Of a DNA stretch of 64,000 nt, positions 42,920 to 52,331 are shown in pieces. A program made the translations under genes and the position numbers. How positions within the stretch are numbered: position 1 is the stretch's first letter; each line of letters opens with the position of its first letter. Location: the NCBI RefSeq assembly GCF_017833255.1, contig NZ_JAFIBU010000001.1:310001-374000 (forward strand), read 5' to 3'. This DNA comes from Paenibacillus sp. PvR098 (GTDB lineage Bacteria; Bacillota; Bacilli; Paenibacillales; NBRC-103111). The notes below the pieces were generated by a model. That model saw nothing but the letters and a program-made list of their open reading frames with translations, was not told the origin of the DNA and did not search any database.

Positions 42920-43534
42920 ATGAAGGTGCCGCGATTACTGACGCTGATGCTGTCGCTTTCCCTGTTCGGGACGGCAGGGGTCTACGCCAGTTCCATGTGG
43001 GGCGAATTTGAAGGTTATGTTAAGGCAAAAGTGATGATTAACAATGCGGAAAGGCCGTTCAAAGACGGTGAGACCCCCGCTTTTTTGATTAAAGGAAGCA
43101 CCGTGCTTCCCGTTCGTGCCTTATCCGATTCCTTGCAAGCTCTAGTCAAATGGGATGACGCCTCGAAGACGGTGTCCATCTACAAGCCAAACGTACATAT
43201 GTTTGTAGCCAAGAAGGTCGATAACGATTATTCCATCACACAGCCGTTTGGTGGAGTCGAGAAGGGCGACCGACTGGATTTTGCGGTATTTGCTCAAGTG
43301 GATAGCCTGACCATACCGATTCACTCCTTTAAAATGTCTATCGTATCGCCAGGTGGCAAAGAGGTAGGGGTTCATGAGAAGGTCGTCGGCGGGCAAAGAG
43401 AAAGCTTCTGGTATCCGTGGCCGTTCAACATATCGTTTGATGAATCCGGCAAATATGTTGTGAAGTTTTCCATTAAGGAGAGCGAAACGAGCAGCTATAC
43501 CGTAGTATCCGAGAAGTTGATCGTCTCCAAATAA
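42920..43534 (+). CDS. Secreted stalk-domain (copper amine oxidase N-terminal-like) protein
   Basis: A 204-residue secreted protein with a signal peptide ending near VYASSMW. About residues 35-85 form a copper-amine-oxidase N-terminal-like stalk domain (MINNAERPFKDGETPAFLIK, VLPVRALSDSLQALVKWDD, SKTVSIYKP). A second beta domain follows. These domains are common on Paenibacillus surface proteins and have no copper chemistry. ATG at 42920 with GGAGG 9 bases upstream; TTG 42911 overlaps that RBS. Related in N-terminal layout to the 300-residue protein at 53257-54159. Confidence 0.82.
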   Translation: MKVPRLLTLMLSLSLFGTAGVYASSMWGEFEGYVKAKVMINNAERPFKDGETPAFLIKGSTVLPVRALSDSLQALVKWDDASKTVSIYKPNVHMFVAKKVDNDYSITQPFGGVEKGDRLDFAVFAQVDSLTIPIHSFKMSIVSPGGKEVGVHEKVVGGQRESFWYPWPFNISFDESGKYVVKFSIKESETSSYTVVSEKLIVSK

Positions 43535-43548
43535 CACATATAGAAGAT

Positions 43549-43582
43549 AAGGGATAGCGTGACGGCCGCTGTCCCTTTTTTT
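43549..43582 (+). terminator. Terminator of the stalk-domain gene
   Basis: AAGGGATAGCG with CGCTGTCCCTT, 7-base loop, followed by TTTTT. Confidence 0.85.
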
Positions 43583-43767
43583 GTTGTATTTTAAGAGGCT
43601 CCATCATAACTTCTCTGTATATCAAGACCAGAACCCGGTGCCGAATCGATCGCTGTACACTTTAACGAATCCTAGACAGGGAGGCGGTCCGCTTCATTGA
43701 CTTGGGCTCCGTGAGCGTGGTACGATACGGAAGTACGACCAATTTTATAATGAAATGAGGTTTTCCC

Positions 43768-44067
43768 ATGAGCGAGCACATTCATGATGCTTCCTGCGAC
43801 CATGATCATGAGGATGATATTTTTATAGTAACCGATCAAGACGGCGTTGAGCATGAGATGGTTATGGTTTATACCTTTGAGGCGAGCGACCGGGCGTATG
43901 CGGTGCTTCTGGACCGCAACGACGTGGAGTCTGATGGTGTAATTTTCCGGATTGAAGAAGAAGACGGTGAAGCCTTTCTCACTAGTATCGAGGATGAGGA
44001 AGAGTGGGATCGCGTTGTTCAGATTTATAACGAGATCGTGGAAGAACAACAAGAGCAGCAGTCATGA
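43768..44067 (+). CDS. DUF1292-family acidic protein
   Basis: A 99-residue, strongly acidic protein of the YrzB/DUF1292 family (DIFIVTDQDGVEHEMVMVYT, then VIFRIEEEDGEAFLTSIEDEEE). The N-terminus carries a His/Asp-rich stretch (HIHDASCDHDHEDD) that could bind metal. In many Firmicutes it lies beside yrrK and yrzL, but not here. No function established. Confidence 0.85.
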   Translation: MSEHIHDASCDHDHEDDIFIVTDQDGVEHEMVMVYTFEASDRAYAVLLDRNDVESDGVIFRIEEEDGEAFLTSIEDEEEWDRVVQIYNEIVEEQQEQQS

Positions 44068-44075
44068 CATTAGAT

Positions 44076-44113
44076 GCGAAGAACCCTTCTTGAGTGAGAG
44101 AAGGGTTCTTCGC
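44076..44113. terminator. Terminator after the DUF1292 gene
   Basis: 15-base perfect stem GCGAAGAACCCTTCT with an 8-base loop. Confidence 0.8.
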
Positions 44114-44195
44114 TTAAATACGGGTATGGATGAGAGATAATAATTTTGTACTGATATCAGCATGATACCTTGCAGCCCATCGGGAAGCTGAAGCG

Positions 44196-44615
44196 CTACT
44201 TCCGGGGATTGAAGTACATAATGCGTCCGTTGAACAAATGAAGCTCGGCTTTCCACAGCTTGGCTAAATATTTGCAATACTCATTACCCTTCGCTTTGTC
44301 TCCATGCGTACAGTCGTCAGGTAATACGACCTGTACGTAATGGCGCTCTGTATCTGTTTGCGTCTCGGAGCCGACACCCATGACGATATATTTGTAGAGC
44401 GGATTTTTTCCTTTTAAATAAAACCACTGGCCCTCGGCTTCGGCCTTTGTTTCCAGCGTGTACGGGAAGCCGGCATCATCGTACTCCCATTCGAGCTGCC
44501 GGCCTGTGAGTGCCAGCTGATCCTGGTAATGCATGAGCTGGTTCTTCAATTCATCCAGCGTTAACGAGGAAACGGCGGACCCTTCTACGAACTTAATATA
44601 AGCGCTTTGCGCCAT
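44196..44615 (-). CDS. DUF1885-like hypothetical protein
   Basis: A 139-residue soluble alpha/beta protein: AYIKFVEGSAVSSLTLDELK, QLEWEYDDAGFPYT, GQWFYLKGKNPLYKYIVMGV, HYVQVVLPDDCTHGDKAKGN. The overall pattern resembles DUF1885, a small Bacillales family of known fold and unknown role. The ATG is preceded by CAGGTG. Confidence in the family name is limited. Confidence 0.65.
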   Translation of the reverse strand: MAQSAYIKFVEGSAVSSLTLDELKNQLMHYQDQLALTGRQLEWEYDDAGFPYTLETKAEAEGQWFYLKGKNPLYKYIVMGVGSETQTDTERHYVQVVLPDDCTHGDKAKGNEYCKYLAKLWKAELHLFNGRIMYFNPRK

Positions 44616-44762
44616 GATGAATGCACCTGCCTACATAATGGACTGGAAAGGTTTTCTTGCTTCAAGCACCATGACCATCATAGCATTAAGAAAAACCAAA
44701 TACAATACTTGCTTAAGGCTTTTGCGGACAGCTGAGCGGATAGGCAGAAAAAGAGGTTTCCT

Positions 44763-45605
44763 ATGATCGACAGCCAATTCTTCAGCAATTATTTGCTGGT
44801 AACAGATATGGACGGGACGCTGCTGAGCAGCGGCAAGGACATTAGCCCTGACAATCTTGCCGCCATAGAGCGGTTTACAGCGCATGGAGGAAGGTTCACT
44901 TTGGCGACAGGTCGCATAGCGTCTTCCGTCAGGCGTTATGCGAATCGGCTGCCAGTGAATGCTCCGGTCATTTTAAGCAACGGAGCCGTCATATACGATT
45001 ACGCTTGTGAGGAGACCCTATGGGTAAGGACGCTGCCTGCATCCAGCAGGAGAGTGCTGGAGAGGGTCATGGAACGGTTTCCAGAGCTGGGCGTTGAAAT
45101 CTATGCGAAGGACGGGACTGCTCCTTATACCCTGAGGGACAATGAAACTACAGAGCGGCATCGGCGTATTGAGGGGTTTCCGCTGCAGGCGATTAGAATT
45201 TCCGATGAGCTGTCAGAGCCCTGGATCAAAATATTGTTCGCTTGGGAGCCGAGTCGGCTGGATGACGTCGCCATGGCCGTAAATGAACTTACGGAGGATG
45301 CGGAGGTGGTCTGGGTTCGATCGGACGATAAATATTTGGAGATGCTCTCGCAAGGGGCGACCAAAGGCCACGCGCTGGAGGAGCTAAGCGTGCACGTTGA
45401 CATTCCGATCGAGCGCTGCGTGGCCATGGGAGATCATCTGAACGATCTGGAGATGATCCGCAGGGCAGGGATCGGCATCGCCGTTGCCAACGCCCACCCG
45501 GAGCTGCTGCAGGCTGCTGTCCGTTCCTGCAAGCACCATAACGAGCATGCGGTGGCCGACGTCATTGGTTGGCTTGAGGAACAGATTAAGCAAGGAAGCC
45601 TATAA
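44763..45605 (+). CDS. Cof-type HAD-IIB phosphatase
   Basis: A 280-residue HAD phosphatase. Motif I is VTDMDGTLLSS (Asp nucleophile), motif II is TLATGR, motif III Lys lies in SQGATKGHALEEL, and motif IV is CVAMGDHLNDLEMI. The C2B cap sits between motifs II and III. This class removes phosphate from sugar phosphates or flavin nucleotides. AAAGAGG precedes the ATG. Followed by a terminator shared with the convergent speA. Confidence 0.9.
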   Translation: MIDSQFFSNYLLVTDMDGTLLSSGKDISPDNLAAIERFTAHGGRFTLATGRIASSVRRYANRLPVNAPVILSNGAVIYDYACEETLWVRTLPASSRRVLERVMERFPELGVEIYAKDGTAPYTLRDNETTERHRRIEGFPLQAIRISDELSEPWIKILFAWEPSRLDDVAMAVNELTEDAEVVWVRSDDKYLEMLSQGATKGHALEELSVHVDIPIERCVAMGDHLNDLEMIRRAGIGIAVANAHPELLQAAVRSCKHHNEHAVADVIGWLEEQIKQGSL

Positions 45606-45610
45606 AACGG

Positions 45611-45643
45611 AACAAGGCCAGCCCGGGCAGGGCTGGCCTTGTT
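45611..45643. terminator. Bidirectional terminator, HAD gene and speA
   Basis: 14-base perfect stem AACAAGGCCAGCCC with a 5-base loop between two convergent genes. Confidence 0.85.
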
Positions 45644-45659
45644 GAGCAATCCGGCGAGG

Positions 45660-47129
45660 TTAAAAAATCGCCGGTGTTTCCACGATGACTTTGACTTTTT
45701 CAATGCTGCGGTCTTCAGGCCCTTTAACAGGCAAGCCGACCTCGATGTGCTCCGTAATGTAGTCAATCAGGTCCTGGGTGATGAGTTCACCCGGCAGCAA
45801 TATCGGTATGCCCGGAGGGTATACGTAAATGAATTCCGCGATAATGCGGTCCGCGGATTCCTTGAACGGGATCATTTCGGTATCCCCGTAGAACGCGTCA
45901 CGCGGAGACAAGGTGAGCTGCGGTATTTTCGGAATTTTAATCACCAGCTCATTCGCTTGACGGATGGAGTAGTTCTCTTGTGAGAGCCTGCGGAGGGCGG
46001 TGAGAAGAATATCGATGTTCTCTCGCGTATCACCAGGAGTGACCAGACACAAGATGTTGTACATATCGCTAAGCTCAACTTCAATATTGTACTGCTCCCG
46101 GAGCCAGTTTTCCACATCGTAGCCGGTAATGCCCAGATGGCGCACATGGATGCTGACCTTCGTCGGGTCGTAATTGTAAGTGGCTTCCTTGCCCAGGATT
46201 TCTTCTCCGAAGCAGTAAAGACCAGGGATGCGGTTGATTTCTTCCCGTGCGTAGTCGGCAAGCTCAAGCGCCCGGTCCGCCAGCTCTTTGCCGCTCAGAG
46301 CTAGGTAGCGTCTTGCGCAGTCGAGCGACCCGAGCAAAATGTACGAGGTGGAGGTGGTCGTCAGCATGCTGATGATCGTCTTGGCGCGCATCACATTGAC
46401 ACGGCCTTCGCGAATGTTAAGCACCGAGCTTTGTGTCAGCGAGCCGCCGAGCTTGTGAACGCTCGTAGCCGCCATATCCGCGCCTGCCTGCATGGCGGAC
46501 ATCGGCAGCTTATCGTTGAAATGGATCAGCACGCCGTGGGCTTCATCCACCAGCACCGGAATGTTATAACTGTGAACGATGTCGACGATTTCCTTCAGAT
46601 TGGCGCAGACGCCATAATAAGTCGGATTGATGACCAGCACGGCTTTGGCATCCGGGTGAATTTCCAGCGCTCGCCGTACCGACTTCGTCGATACACCATG
46701 ATCGATCCCTAAGGAATCATCCCGCACCGGCTTCAGGAAGACGGGCTTTGCTCCGGCGAAAATAATCGCCGACATGACCGATTTGTGAACGTTGCGGGGG
46801 ACGATGATCTTATCTCCTTGTGAGCAGACGGTTAAGATCATTGTCATGATGGCGCCGCTTGTCCCTTGTACGGAGAAGAAGGTATGATCGGCTCCGAACG
46901 CTTCTGCAGCGAGCTTTTGAGATTCCTCAATGACGCCGGTAGGCTGATGCAAATCGTCGAGCGGAGCTATATTAATCAGGTCGATGGACAGCGCGTTATC
47001 GCCGATGAACTCTCGAAATTCCGGGTCCATCCCGACCCCTTTCTTATGTCCTGGAATATGAAACTGAACCGGATTACGGCCGGCATGCTCTTTAAGCGCG
47101 GTAAACAAGGGAGTTTTCGTTTGATCCAC
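45660..47129 (-). CDS. speA: Arginine decarboxylase (Orn/Lys/Arg decarboxylase family)
   Basis: A 489-residue fold-type I PLP decarboxylase. FHIPGHKKGVGMD at the N-terminus, QGTSGAIMTMIL, LVDEAHGVLIHF and the PLP lysine in SVHKLGGSLTQSS, then the C-terminal PPGIPILLPGE, match Bacillus SpeA (YaaO/CadA-like). It makes agmatine and CO2 from arginine as the first step to spermidine. It starts at a GTG with GGGTAGGGAT upstream and has a clear promoter at 47193-47220. Lysine decarboxylase cannot be fully excluded by eye. Confidence 0.88.
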   Translation of the reverse strand: MDQTKTPLFTALKEHAGRNPVQFHIPGHKKGVGMDPEFREFIGDNALSIDLINIAPLDDLHQPTGVIEESQKLAAEAFGADHTFFSVQGTSGAIMTMILTVCSQGDKIIVPRNVHKSVMSAIIFAGAKPVFLKPVRDDSLGIDHGVSTKSVRRALEIHPDAKAVLVINPTYYGVCANLKEIVDIVHSYNIPVLVDEAHGVLIHFNDKLPMSAMQAGADMAATSVHKLGGSLTQSSVLNIREGRVNVMRAKTIISMLTTTSTSYILLGSLDCARRYLALSGKELADRALELADYAREEINRIPGLYCFGEEILGKEATYNYDPTKVSIHVRHLGITGYDVENWLREQYNIEVELSDMYNILCLVTPGDTRENIDILLTALRRLSQENYSIRQANELVIKIPKIPQLTLSPRDAFYGDTEMIPFKESADRIIAEFIYVYPPGIPILLPGELITQDLIDYITEHIEVGLPVKGPEDRSIEKVKVIVETPAIF

Positions 47130-47192
47130 GGCTCATCCCTACCCTTCTTGATCGATTTATCGTGACACAGCAAAAAATAAGCAAACAAAATG

Positions 47193-47220
47193 AGTATAGC
47201 AAAATGTGACAAGGATGCAA
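47193..47220 (-). promoter_or_regulatory. Promoter of speA
   Basis: On minus: TTGCAT (47220-47215), 16-base spacer, TATACT (47198-47193). Confidence 0.6.
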
Positions 47221-47411
47221 GCAGTTTTTGCAGGAGATTTGGAATTGATCTTGTCAAAGACTGTTGATCCTTGATAGTTTGATAATTTTGCAGAGAAATT
47301 AATCAGGGGTTTGTCCATTTTGTTAATCTTATCTAAAGTTCGTTTCCATCGGCAAAAAAGATGTGGTACGATAAGGGAAACTATCGCAGATCGGGAGGAA
47401 CCCATTACCAC

Positions 47412-48590
47412 ATGAACAAACAGCTTGCCATAATCATGGTTCTGCTGATGACGATTTTTGTCGGCTTCGGCATAATCATTCCGGTACTTCCCGATGCCGT
47501 GACGGGATCGGGAGCGGAAAACTTTCATTTGGGTATGCTGCTCTCGGTTTACTCGCTGGCTTCTTTCCTTATGTCCCCGGTGTGGGGAGGGCTGTCCGAT
47601 CGAATCGGTCGACGTCCGCTTATCATAATCGGCGCACTCGGATTCAGCCTTAGCTTCTTTCTGTTCGGCCTAGCCCTGGAAAGCCTATGGCTTATGTACG
47701 TTTCCCGCATATTGGGAGGACTGTTCTCCGGAGCCGCAACCGCCTGTGCGGTCGCATATGTTGCCGATATCACAACAGATGAGGAACGTACCAAAGGAAT
47801 GGGACTTGTAGGGATGTCAATCGGGCTCGGCTTCATCTTCGGGCCTGCGCTGGGCGGCCTTCTTAGTCACTGGGGAACCCATGTGCCGTTCTTCGTTGCC
47901 GCCGCTCTCGCATTCGGTACCTTCGTGTTCGCGTACTTCAAACTGCCGGAATCGCTGACGGAAGAGAAGCGGCATAAACCTCAGGGAGCCAAAGCTTCCC
48001 GCTGGAGCGCGTTTGTCGGACCGCTCAAATATTTATACGTGCTATCCTTCTTTGTTTCATTCTCGCTAGCGGGACTGGAAGCGACGCTGCTCTTGTTCCA
48101 ACGGGATCGCATCGGAGCAACGCCGACACAGCTTGGAATTATGTTCGCCGTTAGCGGCATCGTAGGAGCGTTGATCCAAGGGGGGGTCGTCCGGCGTCTT
48201 ATCAAAAAAGGACAAGAGGCACGTGTGGTCGGCCTCGGTCTCGTTCTCTCGGCACTCGGCTTCATACTGATTTTGTTCTCATCGAATTTGCTTACCGCCT
48301 CGATCTATTTGAGCGTCTTTGCTGCGGGTAATGCGCTGATCCGCCCGTGCGTCACCTCGCTCATTACGCAGAAGACTTCCGTCGGGCAGGGCATCGCGTC
48401 GGGCTTAAGCTCATCCATGGACAGCTTGGGACGCATCTTAGGTCCGCTGCTCGGAGCAGGCGTTTATGATTACAGCAACAGCTTGCCTTTCCTTACCGGG
48501 GCTTTGCTGTCTGTAGGAGCACTCTATTTGCTGTACCGCTTTATGGTATTGGACCGGATTGGTACTAGAACATCAAGCCAACCGCTGTAA
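47412..48590 (+). CDS. MFS multidrug-efflux-type transporter
   Basis: A 392-residue 12-helix major facilitator. Motif A is WGGLSDRIGRRPLII (loop 2-3) and motif C is GLGFIFGPALGG (helix 5), the antiporter motif of drug exporters such as Bmr, Blt and TetA. The ATG at 47412 has GGGAGGAA 13 bases upstream, slightly far. No regulator is adjacent. Closed by a 19-base-stem terminator. Substrate unknown. Confidence 0.9.
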   Translation: MNKQLAIIMVLLMTIFVGFGIIIPVLPDAVTGSGAENFHLGMLLSVYSLASFLMSPVWGGLSDRIGRRPLIIIGALGFSLSFFLFGLALESLWLMYVSRILGGLFSGAATACAVAYVADITTDEERTKGMGLVGMSIGLGFIFGPALGGLLSHWGTHVPFFVAAALAFGTFVFAYFKLPESLTEEKRHKPQGAKASRWSAFVGPLKYLYVLSFFVSFSLAGLEATLLLFQRDRIGATPTQLGIMFAVSGIVGALIQGGVVRRLIKKGQEARVVGLGLVLSALGFILILFSSNLLTASIYLSVFAAGNALIRPCVTSLITQKTSVGQGIASGLSSSMDSLGRILGPLLGAGVYDYSNSLPFLTGALLSVGALYLLYRFMVLDRIGTRTSSQPL

Positions 48591-48593
48591 ATC

Positions 48594-48648
48594 AAACCCA
48601 ATAAGCTGCCGCTATCGAATCTTTCGCTTGCGGCAGCTTATTGGGTTT
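48594..48648. terminator. Terminator of the MFS gene
   Basis: 19-base perfect stem (48594-48612 with 48630-48648) and a 17-base loop. Confidence 0.8.
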
Positions 48649-48787
48649 GCGTACTTAGGTGCGTTCATTCCACGACTCCTGGTAACGGAGTATATTTTTC
48701 ACCTTGGATGTCTTGGAGATTCATGGCCATTCCATTCATTTGAGCACGATGACAGGCTCCTTTCTATGGTTTGACTTGGGTACACAA

Positions 48788-48813
48788 AAAGACGAGGGAG
48801 GGCCCCCGTCTTT
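48788..48813 (-). terminator. Terminator of the helical-repeat protein gene
   Basis: On minus: AAAGACG, G/C-rich middle, CGTCTTTTT. It lies 13 bases after the stop at 48826. Confidence 0.7.
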
Positions 48814-48825
48814 AACATGTGATGC

Positions 48826-49554
48826 TTATTCCGTTGTTTTCTTATCGCCGGTAGAATGCTTGCGTTCAACCATTTTCTCAATCCATGGCGTCATCTCGTC
48901 CTTGATCTGACCAATCAGTTGCTCCTTGGTCATGCCCTTGCTCTGAGCGATCTCTGTCAAGGATTTACCGGCTCTGAGCTCATCTCTCAATTCGTCCTCC
49001 GTCATTCCGAGAATACCGGCAAGCTTGTCTTTAGCAGGCATCAACTGATGCTTGCCTCCTTGCATTCGTTTCTTTTCTTCGCCGGTCAACTTATGGTTCA
49101 CCATAAATTTCAGGTGCTCTCCCATGTTCTGCTTCAGCTTCTCCGCTTTCTCAGCGGTCAGTTTACCGGAGGCCAAGGCCTCATCGATTTTTTTCGTTCG
49201 CTCGGCTTGAAGCTTGGCGATCAGATCAGCCTCGCTAATCTTTTTCTCCGCAGCAAGCTGCACCAGCGTCTTGTCCTTCAGCGACTGTTTCAGCGTCTCC
49301 TTGTCCATCCCGAGAATGGCTGCGGCTTCCTCAAAGATCGGCATGGATTTGCCGTGCATGCCTCGTGCATTATCGCCTTTCTTTGCCCATTCTTTACCTT
49401 CCGCAGGTTTGTCAGTATTGCCCTGCGATTGGACGGCCGCATCCGGCGTCTCCGCGCGAACGAATTGCTTTGTGCCATAAAGCGCTCCGCCACCCAGTAC
49501 TAAAGCAAGTGCTAGGGAGGAGACGATTATTTTTTTGGCGTAAGTCTGCTTCAT
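48826..49554 (-). CDS. Secreted helical-repeat protein
   Basis: A 242-residue protein with a signal peptide ending near VRAETPD. The mature part holds two similar helical units: ILGMDKETLKQSLKDKT ... KKISEADLIAKLQAE ... KKIDEAL (about 80-135) and ILGMTEDELRDELRAGK ... KGMTKEQLIGQIKDE (about 185-230). The sequence between is Lys/Glu-rich with GKLTAEKAEKLKQNMGEHLK. The pattern is common in secreted Bacillales proteins of unknown role (YckD-like is a possible comparison). ATG at 49554 with GGAGAG upstream. Confidence 0.78.
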   Translation of the reverse strand: MKQTYAKKIIVSSLALALVLGGGALYGTKQFVRAETPDAAVQSQGNTDKPAEGKEWAKKGDNARGMHGKSMPIFEEAAAILGMDKETLKQSLKDKTLVQLAAEKKISEADLIAKLQAERTKKIDEALASGKLTAEKAEKLKQNMGEHLKFMVNHKLTGEEKKRMQGGKHQLMPAKDKLAGILGMTEDELRDELRAGKSLTEIAQSKGMTKEQLIGQIKDEMTPWIEKMVERKHSTGDKKTTE

Positions 49555-49647
49555 CGCTGCACTCTCCTGTAAGTAGGTTTCGGTTTTCACCAACTATAGG
49601 ATATGCAAGAAAGATTAACCTTACTTTAAAGCAAGCTTAGGCTTAAA

Positions 49648-50286
49648 TTAATTTTTGATCCCCAAAGATAAATGATATAAGGGCAGCAATTGATTGAACG
49701 TTTCGTTCGTGAATGCAATAAACTTGTTCCCGTCCTGAAGTACAGGGTCGTCTTTCATGATATTTCGTCCGATCAGCAGCTCCGCCTTTTTTACATCGCG
49801 AAACCGTTTAAGCCCTTGTTCCCACTGTTCTTCGTCCATCTGAGAGAGGCTCAGGGCATCCTTTTTCATATGATCGAACGAAAGCATCATATCGGATGGT
49901 AAACGTCGTTTAATCTCGGAGGCCTGCTGCAAAAACTTCTCTGCGATCTCTTTTTTGTTCGGAAGCTCGTAGATAAACGCTAGCCAGATGAATACCCGGT
50001 CGTCGAACAGGCCGATTTGAAAATGAGGATGCTGCTTATAACCGCGTTTATTATTAGCTATAGCCATCCATGTGTCAACCGGCGGATTGACTTTTCTGCG
50101 GGCGTGCTTCGCAATATGTAAGAACATCTCCAGTCCCGAACGGACGGAAAGAGACTGTAATAGCTCATCGCTGATCGCTTGAAATTTGGGCTGAATACGA
50201 GTTTGAATGGCTTTCATTCTCTCTTCCAGTCCGTCAATCGTAAATGTATCGAAATCCGCTTGCTGAAACCCCTTGAATGCTGTCAT
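49648..50286 (-). CDS. DUF1054-family protein (YktB-like)
   Basis: A 212-residue protein typical of DUF1054: FKGFQQADFDTFTIDGLEER, then VNPPVDTWMAIANNKRGYK and HFQIGLFDDRVFIWLAFIYE. The start is the ATG at 50286 with ATGGAGGT 8 bases upstream; the frame is open to 50436 without an RBS. The family has a known Staphylococcus/Bacillus structure but no assigned function. Confidence 0.86.
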   Translation of the reverse strand: MTAFKGFQQADFDTFTIDGLEERMKAIQTRIQPKFQAISDELLQSLSVRSGLEMFLHIAKHARRKVNPPVDTWMAIANNKRGYKQHPHFQIGLFDDRVFIWLAFIYELPNKKEIAEKFLQQASEIKRRLPSDMMLSFDHMKKDALSLSQMDEEQWEQGLKRFRDVKKAELLIGRNIMKDDPVLQDGNKFIAFTNETFNQLLPLYHLSLGIKN

Positions 50287-50433
50287 ACTGCTTACCTCCA
50301 TGCGTCCTATTTCTTCAAACAATATAACATAATCGAAGACAGATGACCACGGAAGCACAGCGAGATTCGACGATAACCGACATTTCCTCCCGCAGTTGTA
50401 GAACCTAAAAAACGATAGCGGATTGATTTTCAG

Positions 50434-50469
50434 CAAAAAAATAACGGAGCTGCGTGCTGCAGCTCCGTT
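50434..50469 (-). terminator. Terminator of the SsuABC-like operon
   Basis: AACGGAGCTGC with GCAGCTCCGTT, 5-base loop; on minus it is followed by ATTTTTTTG. Confidence 0.85.
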
Positions 50470-50474
50470 TCACT

Positions 50475-51521
50475 TTACTTGCCTTGCTTGACTTCTTCCA
50501 ATAAAGAAAGATCGAGGAATTCACTTAAATTGAGCTCTTCCTTCTTCATGCCCTTGATATAGCCCGCATCGATAGATACGCCTGCCATTTGTTCAATGGC
50601 TTCTTTGCTGACGTCGGTCGTCAGGTTCAGGTGGGAAAGCGCGGCCTTGATCAGGTTCACGTCCATCCCTTTGCCGCTGAACTCTTTCAACCGGTTGTTG
50701 ATCAGCTCATACGATTTGTCGGGGTTGCTTTTGATGAATTCGATCGCTTCCGCATTCGCTTTGATTGCTTGCTTTGCCAATTCACGATTTTCGTTCAGGA
50801 ATTTATCGCTCGCGACCAGAAGAGTGAGCGGATAGTTCCCGTTGTTCGGCGGAATTTGATCCCAAGGCACGATGACCTTACCGATGCCCTCTTGCTCCAT
50901 CTGCGTTCCCCACGGCTCAGGAATCAGTGTAGCTTCGATTTCTTTCTGGCGCATGGCGATGAGCGTATCTGCCGGAGCGCGAGCGATAATTTGTACGCCG
51001 CTGGTATCCGTGGTTACTTTCAAGTTGTTCTCTTCGAGCAAGAGACGCAGCGAAATTTCATTCGTGCTGCCCTTGGTCGGGATGGCGATCGTCTTGCCCG
51101 TCAAATCTTTCACACTGTTGATGCCGGAATCTGTACCTGCTACGAGTACCGCGCCTCCGTTATTCGAGCCGGAGATAATGCGGAAGTTTTTGCTTTTGAC
51201 ATATTGGTTCGTAGCCGGTCCGGGACCTACAAAGCCGAGGTCGATTTGATCCGTTGCCAAGGCGGTGGAGAAGTCGGAGCCATTGTCGAAGGCTTGAACC
51301 TCGATTTTGACGTTATCTCCCCAATGCTTTTGGAACAACCCTTGCTCCAGGGCTACATAGCCTGGCGCATGCGTCACGTTCTTGAAAATACCAAGACGAA
51401 CCGTCTTAGCTGCTGCGTCGCCGCCGGCAGCATTATTCGGCGTTTCTGTGCTGCCGCCGCATGCTGAAAGAGCCAGCAAGCCGGACAGCGCTAAAGCGAG
51501 TAGTGCAGATTTTTTTTTCAT
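50475..51521 (-). CDS. SsuA/NMT1-type substrate-binding lipoprotein
   Basis: A 348-residue lipoprotein with lipobox LSAC near residue 21 and the NMT1/SsuA-like fold (TVRLGIFKNVTHAPGYVALE, then DQIDLGFVGPGPATN and TGKTIAIPTKGSTNE). This class binds sulphonates, taurine, nitrate or thiamine precursors. It is the third gene of an ATPase-permease-binding protein operon. The substrate is not certain; aliphatic sulphonate is the most common assignment for this arrangement. Confidence 0.88.
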   Translation of the reverse strand: MKKKSALLALALSGLLALSACGGSTETPNNAAGGDAAAKTVRLGIFKNVTHAPGYVALEQGLFQKHWGDNVKIEVQAFDNGSDFSTALATDQIDLGFVGPGPATNQYVKSKNFRIISGSNNGGAVLVAGTDSGINSVKDLTGKTIAIPTKGSTNEISLRLLLEENNLKVTTDTSGVQIIARAPADTLIAMRQKEIEATLIPEPWGTQMEQEGIGKVIVPWDQIPPNNGNYPLTLLVASDKFLNENRELAKQAIKANAEAIEFIKSNPDKSYELINNRLKEFSGKGMDVNLIKAALSHLNLTTDVSKEAIEQMAGVSIDAGYIKGMKKEELNLSEFLDLSLLEEVKQGK

Positions 51522-51566
51522 CTCTGTGTTCTCTCCTTTGAGGTATGGTCGGATCCGAGGGGATCC

Positions 51567-52331
51567 TTATTTTCTATTGCTGATCAGACCGTAGCGAACC
51601 AATAGCTTATCCTCCAGGCGCTTAAAGCAGAAATGGTCGGACAGTGTACCCAGTACGGCAATGATAATGACGATACACAGCATCAGCGCCGTATCCGCCA
51701 AATTTCGGCCATCCTGCAGCAGCTGGCCGAGACCTACGCCTTTGGCGATCAGTTCTCCAGCAACAAGCGCCCGCCAAGCGAATGCCCACGCGACCCGCAC
51801 CCCGGTCATCATATGAGGGAAAGCGGCGGGAACCATCACCTGATAAAACATCCGTAGCCCATTTCCGGTGCCCATCATATGCGCGGCCTTAATGTAAATC
51901 GTCGGGATGTTCTTAATTCCGGTCCGGCTGGCCATGGCCATCGTCCAAGTCGCGCCGAGCGTGGTGATGAAGATAACGGCAAAATCGCTCATCCCAAACC
52001 AGATGATGGCGAACGGCAGCCAAGCGATACTTGGAATCGTCTGTAGCGCAACGACCAGAAAGCCAATGGTATCATCAATGAAACGATAACGCGCGAACAG
52101 AAAGCCCAGCACTGTTCCGACCACGATGGCCAGAATGAAGGCCAGCAAAAGTCTCTTCATACTTTGGAAGGTAGCTTCCAGCAGCTGTCCATGAACCAAT
52201 CCGTCGTAAAAAGCTTGGAAGGTCTGAAAGACGGAAGGAAATTTCCAGCCCCAGTCGAAAATTCTATATCCCGCTTCCCACGCTATCAGCAGAAGAATCA
52301 GAAAGATGCTTCTTCTTAAGGCTGTACTCAT
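51567..52331 (-). CDS. SsuC-type ABC permease
   Basis: A 254-residue permease with six helices and the EAA loop seen as AAHMMGTGNGLRMFYQVMVPAAFPHMM. LQTIPSIAWLPFAIIWFG is the hallmark of SsuC/TauC/NrtB permeases. The ATG has AAGGAGG upstream, inside the end of the ATPase gene, and the genes overlap by 68 bases in different frames. Works with the binding protein encoded 45 bases downstream. Confidence 0.9.
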   Translation of the reverse strand: MSTALRRSIFLILLLIAWEAGYRIFDWGWKFPSVFQTFQAFYDGLVHGQLLEATFQSMKRLLLAFILAIVVGTVLGFLFARYRFIDDTIGFLVVALQTIPSIAWLPFAIIWFGMSDFAVIFITTLGATWTMAMASRTGIKNIPTIYIKAAHMMGTGNGLRMFYQVMVPAAFPHMMTGVRVAWAFAWRALVAGELIAKGVGLGQLLQDGRNLADTALMLCIVIIIAVLGTLSDHFCFKRLEDKLLVRYGLISNRK

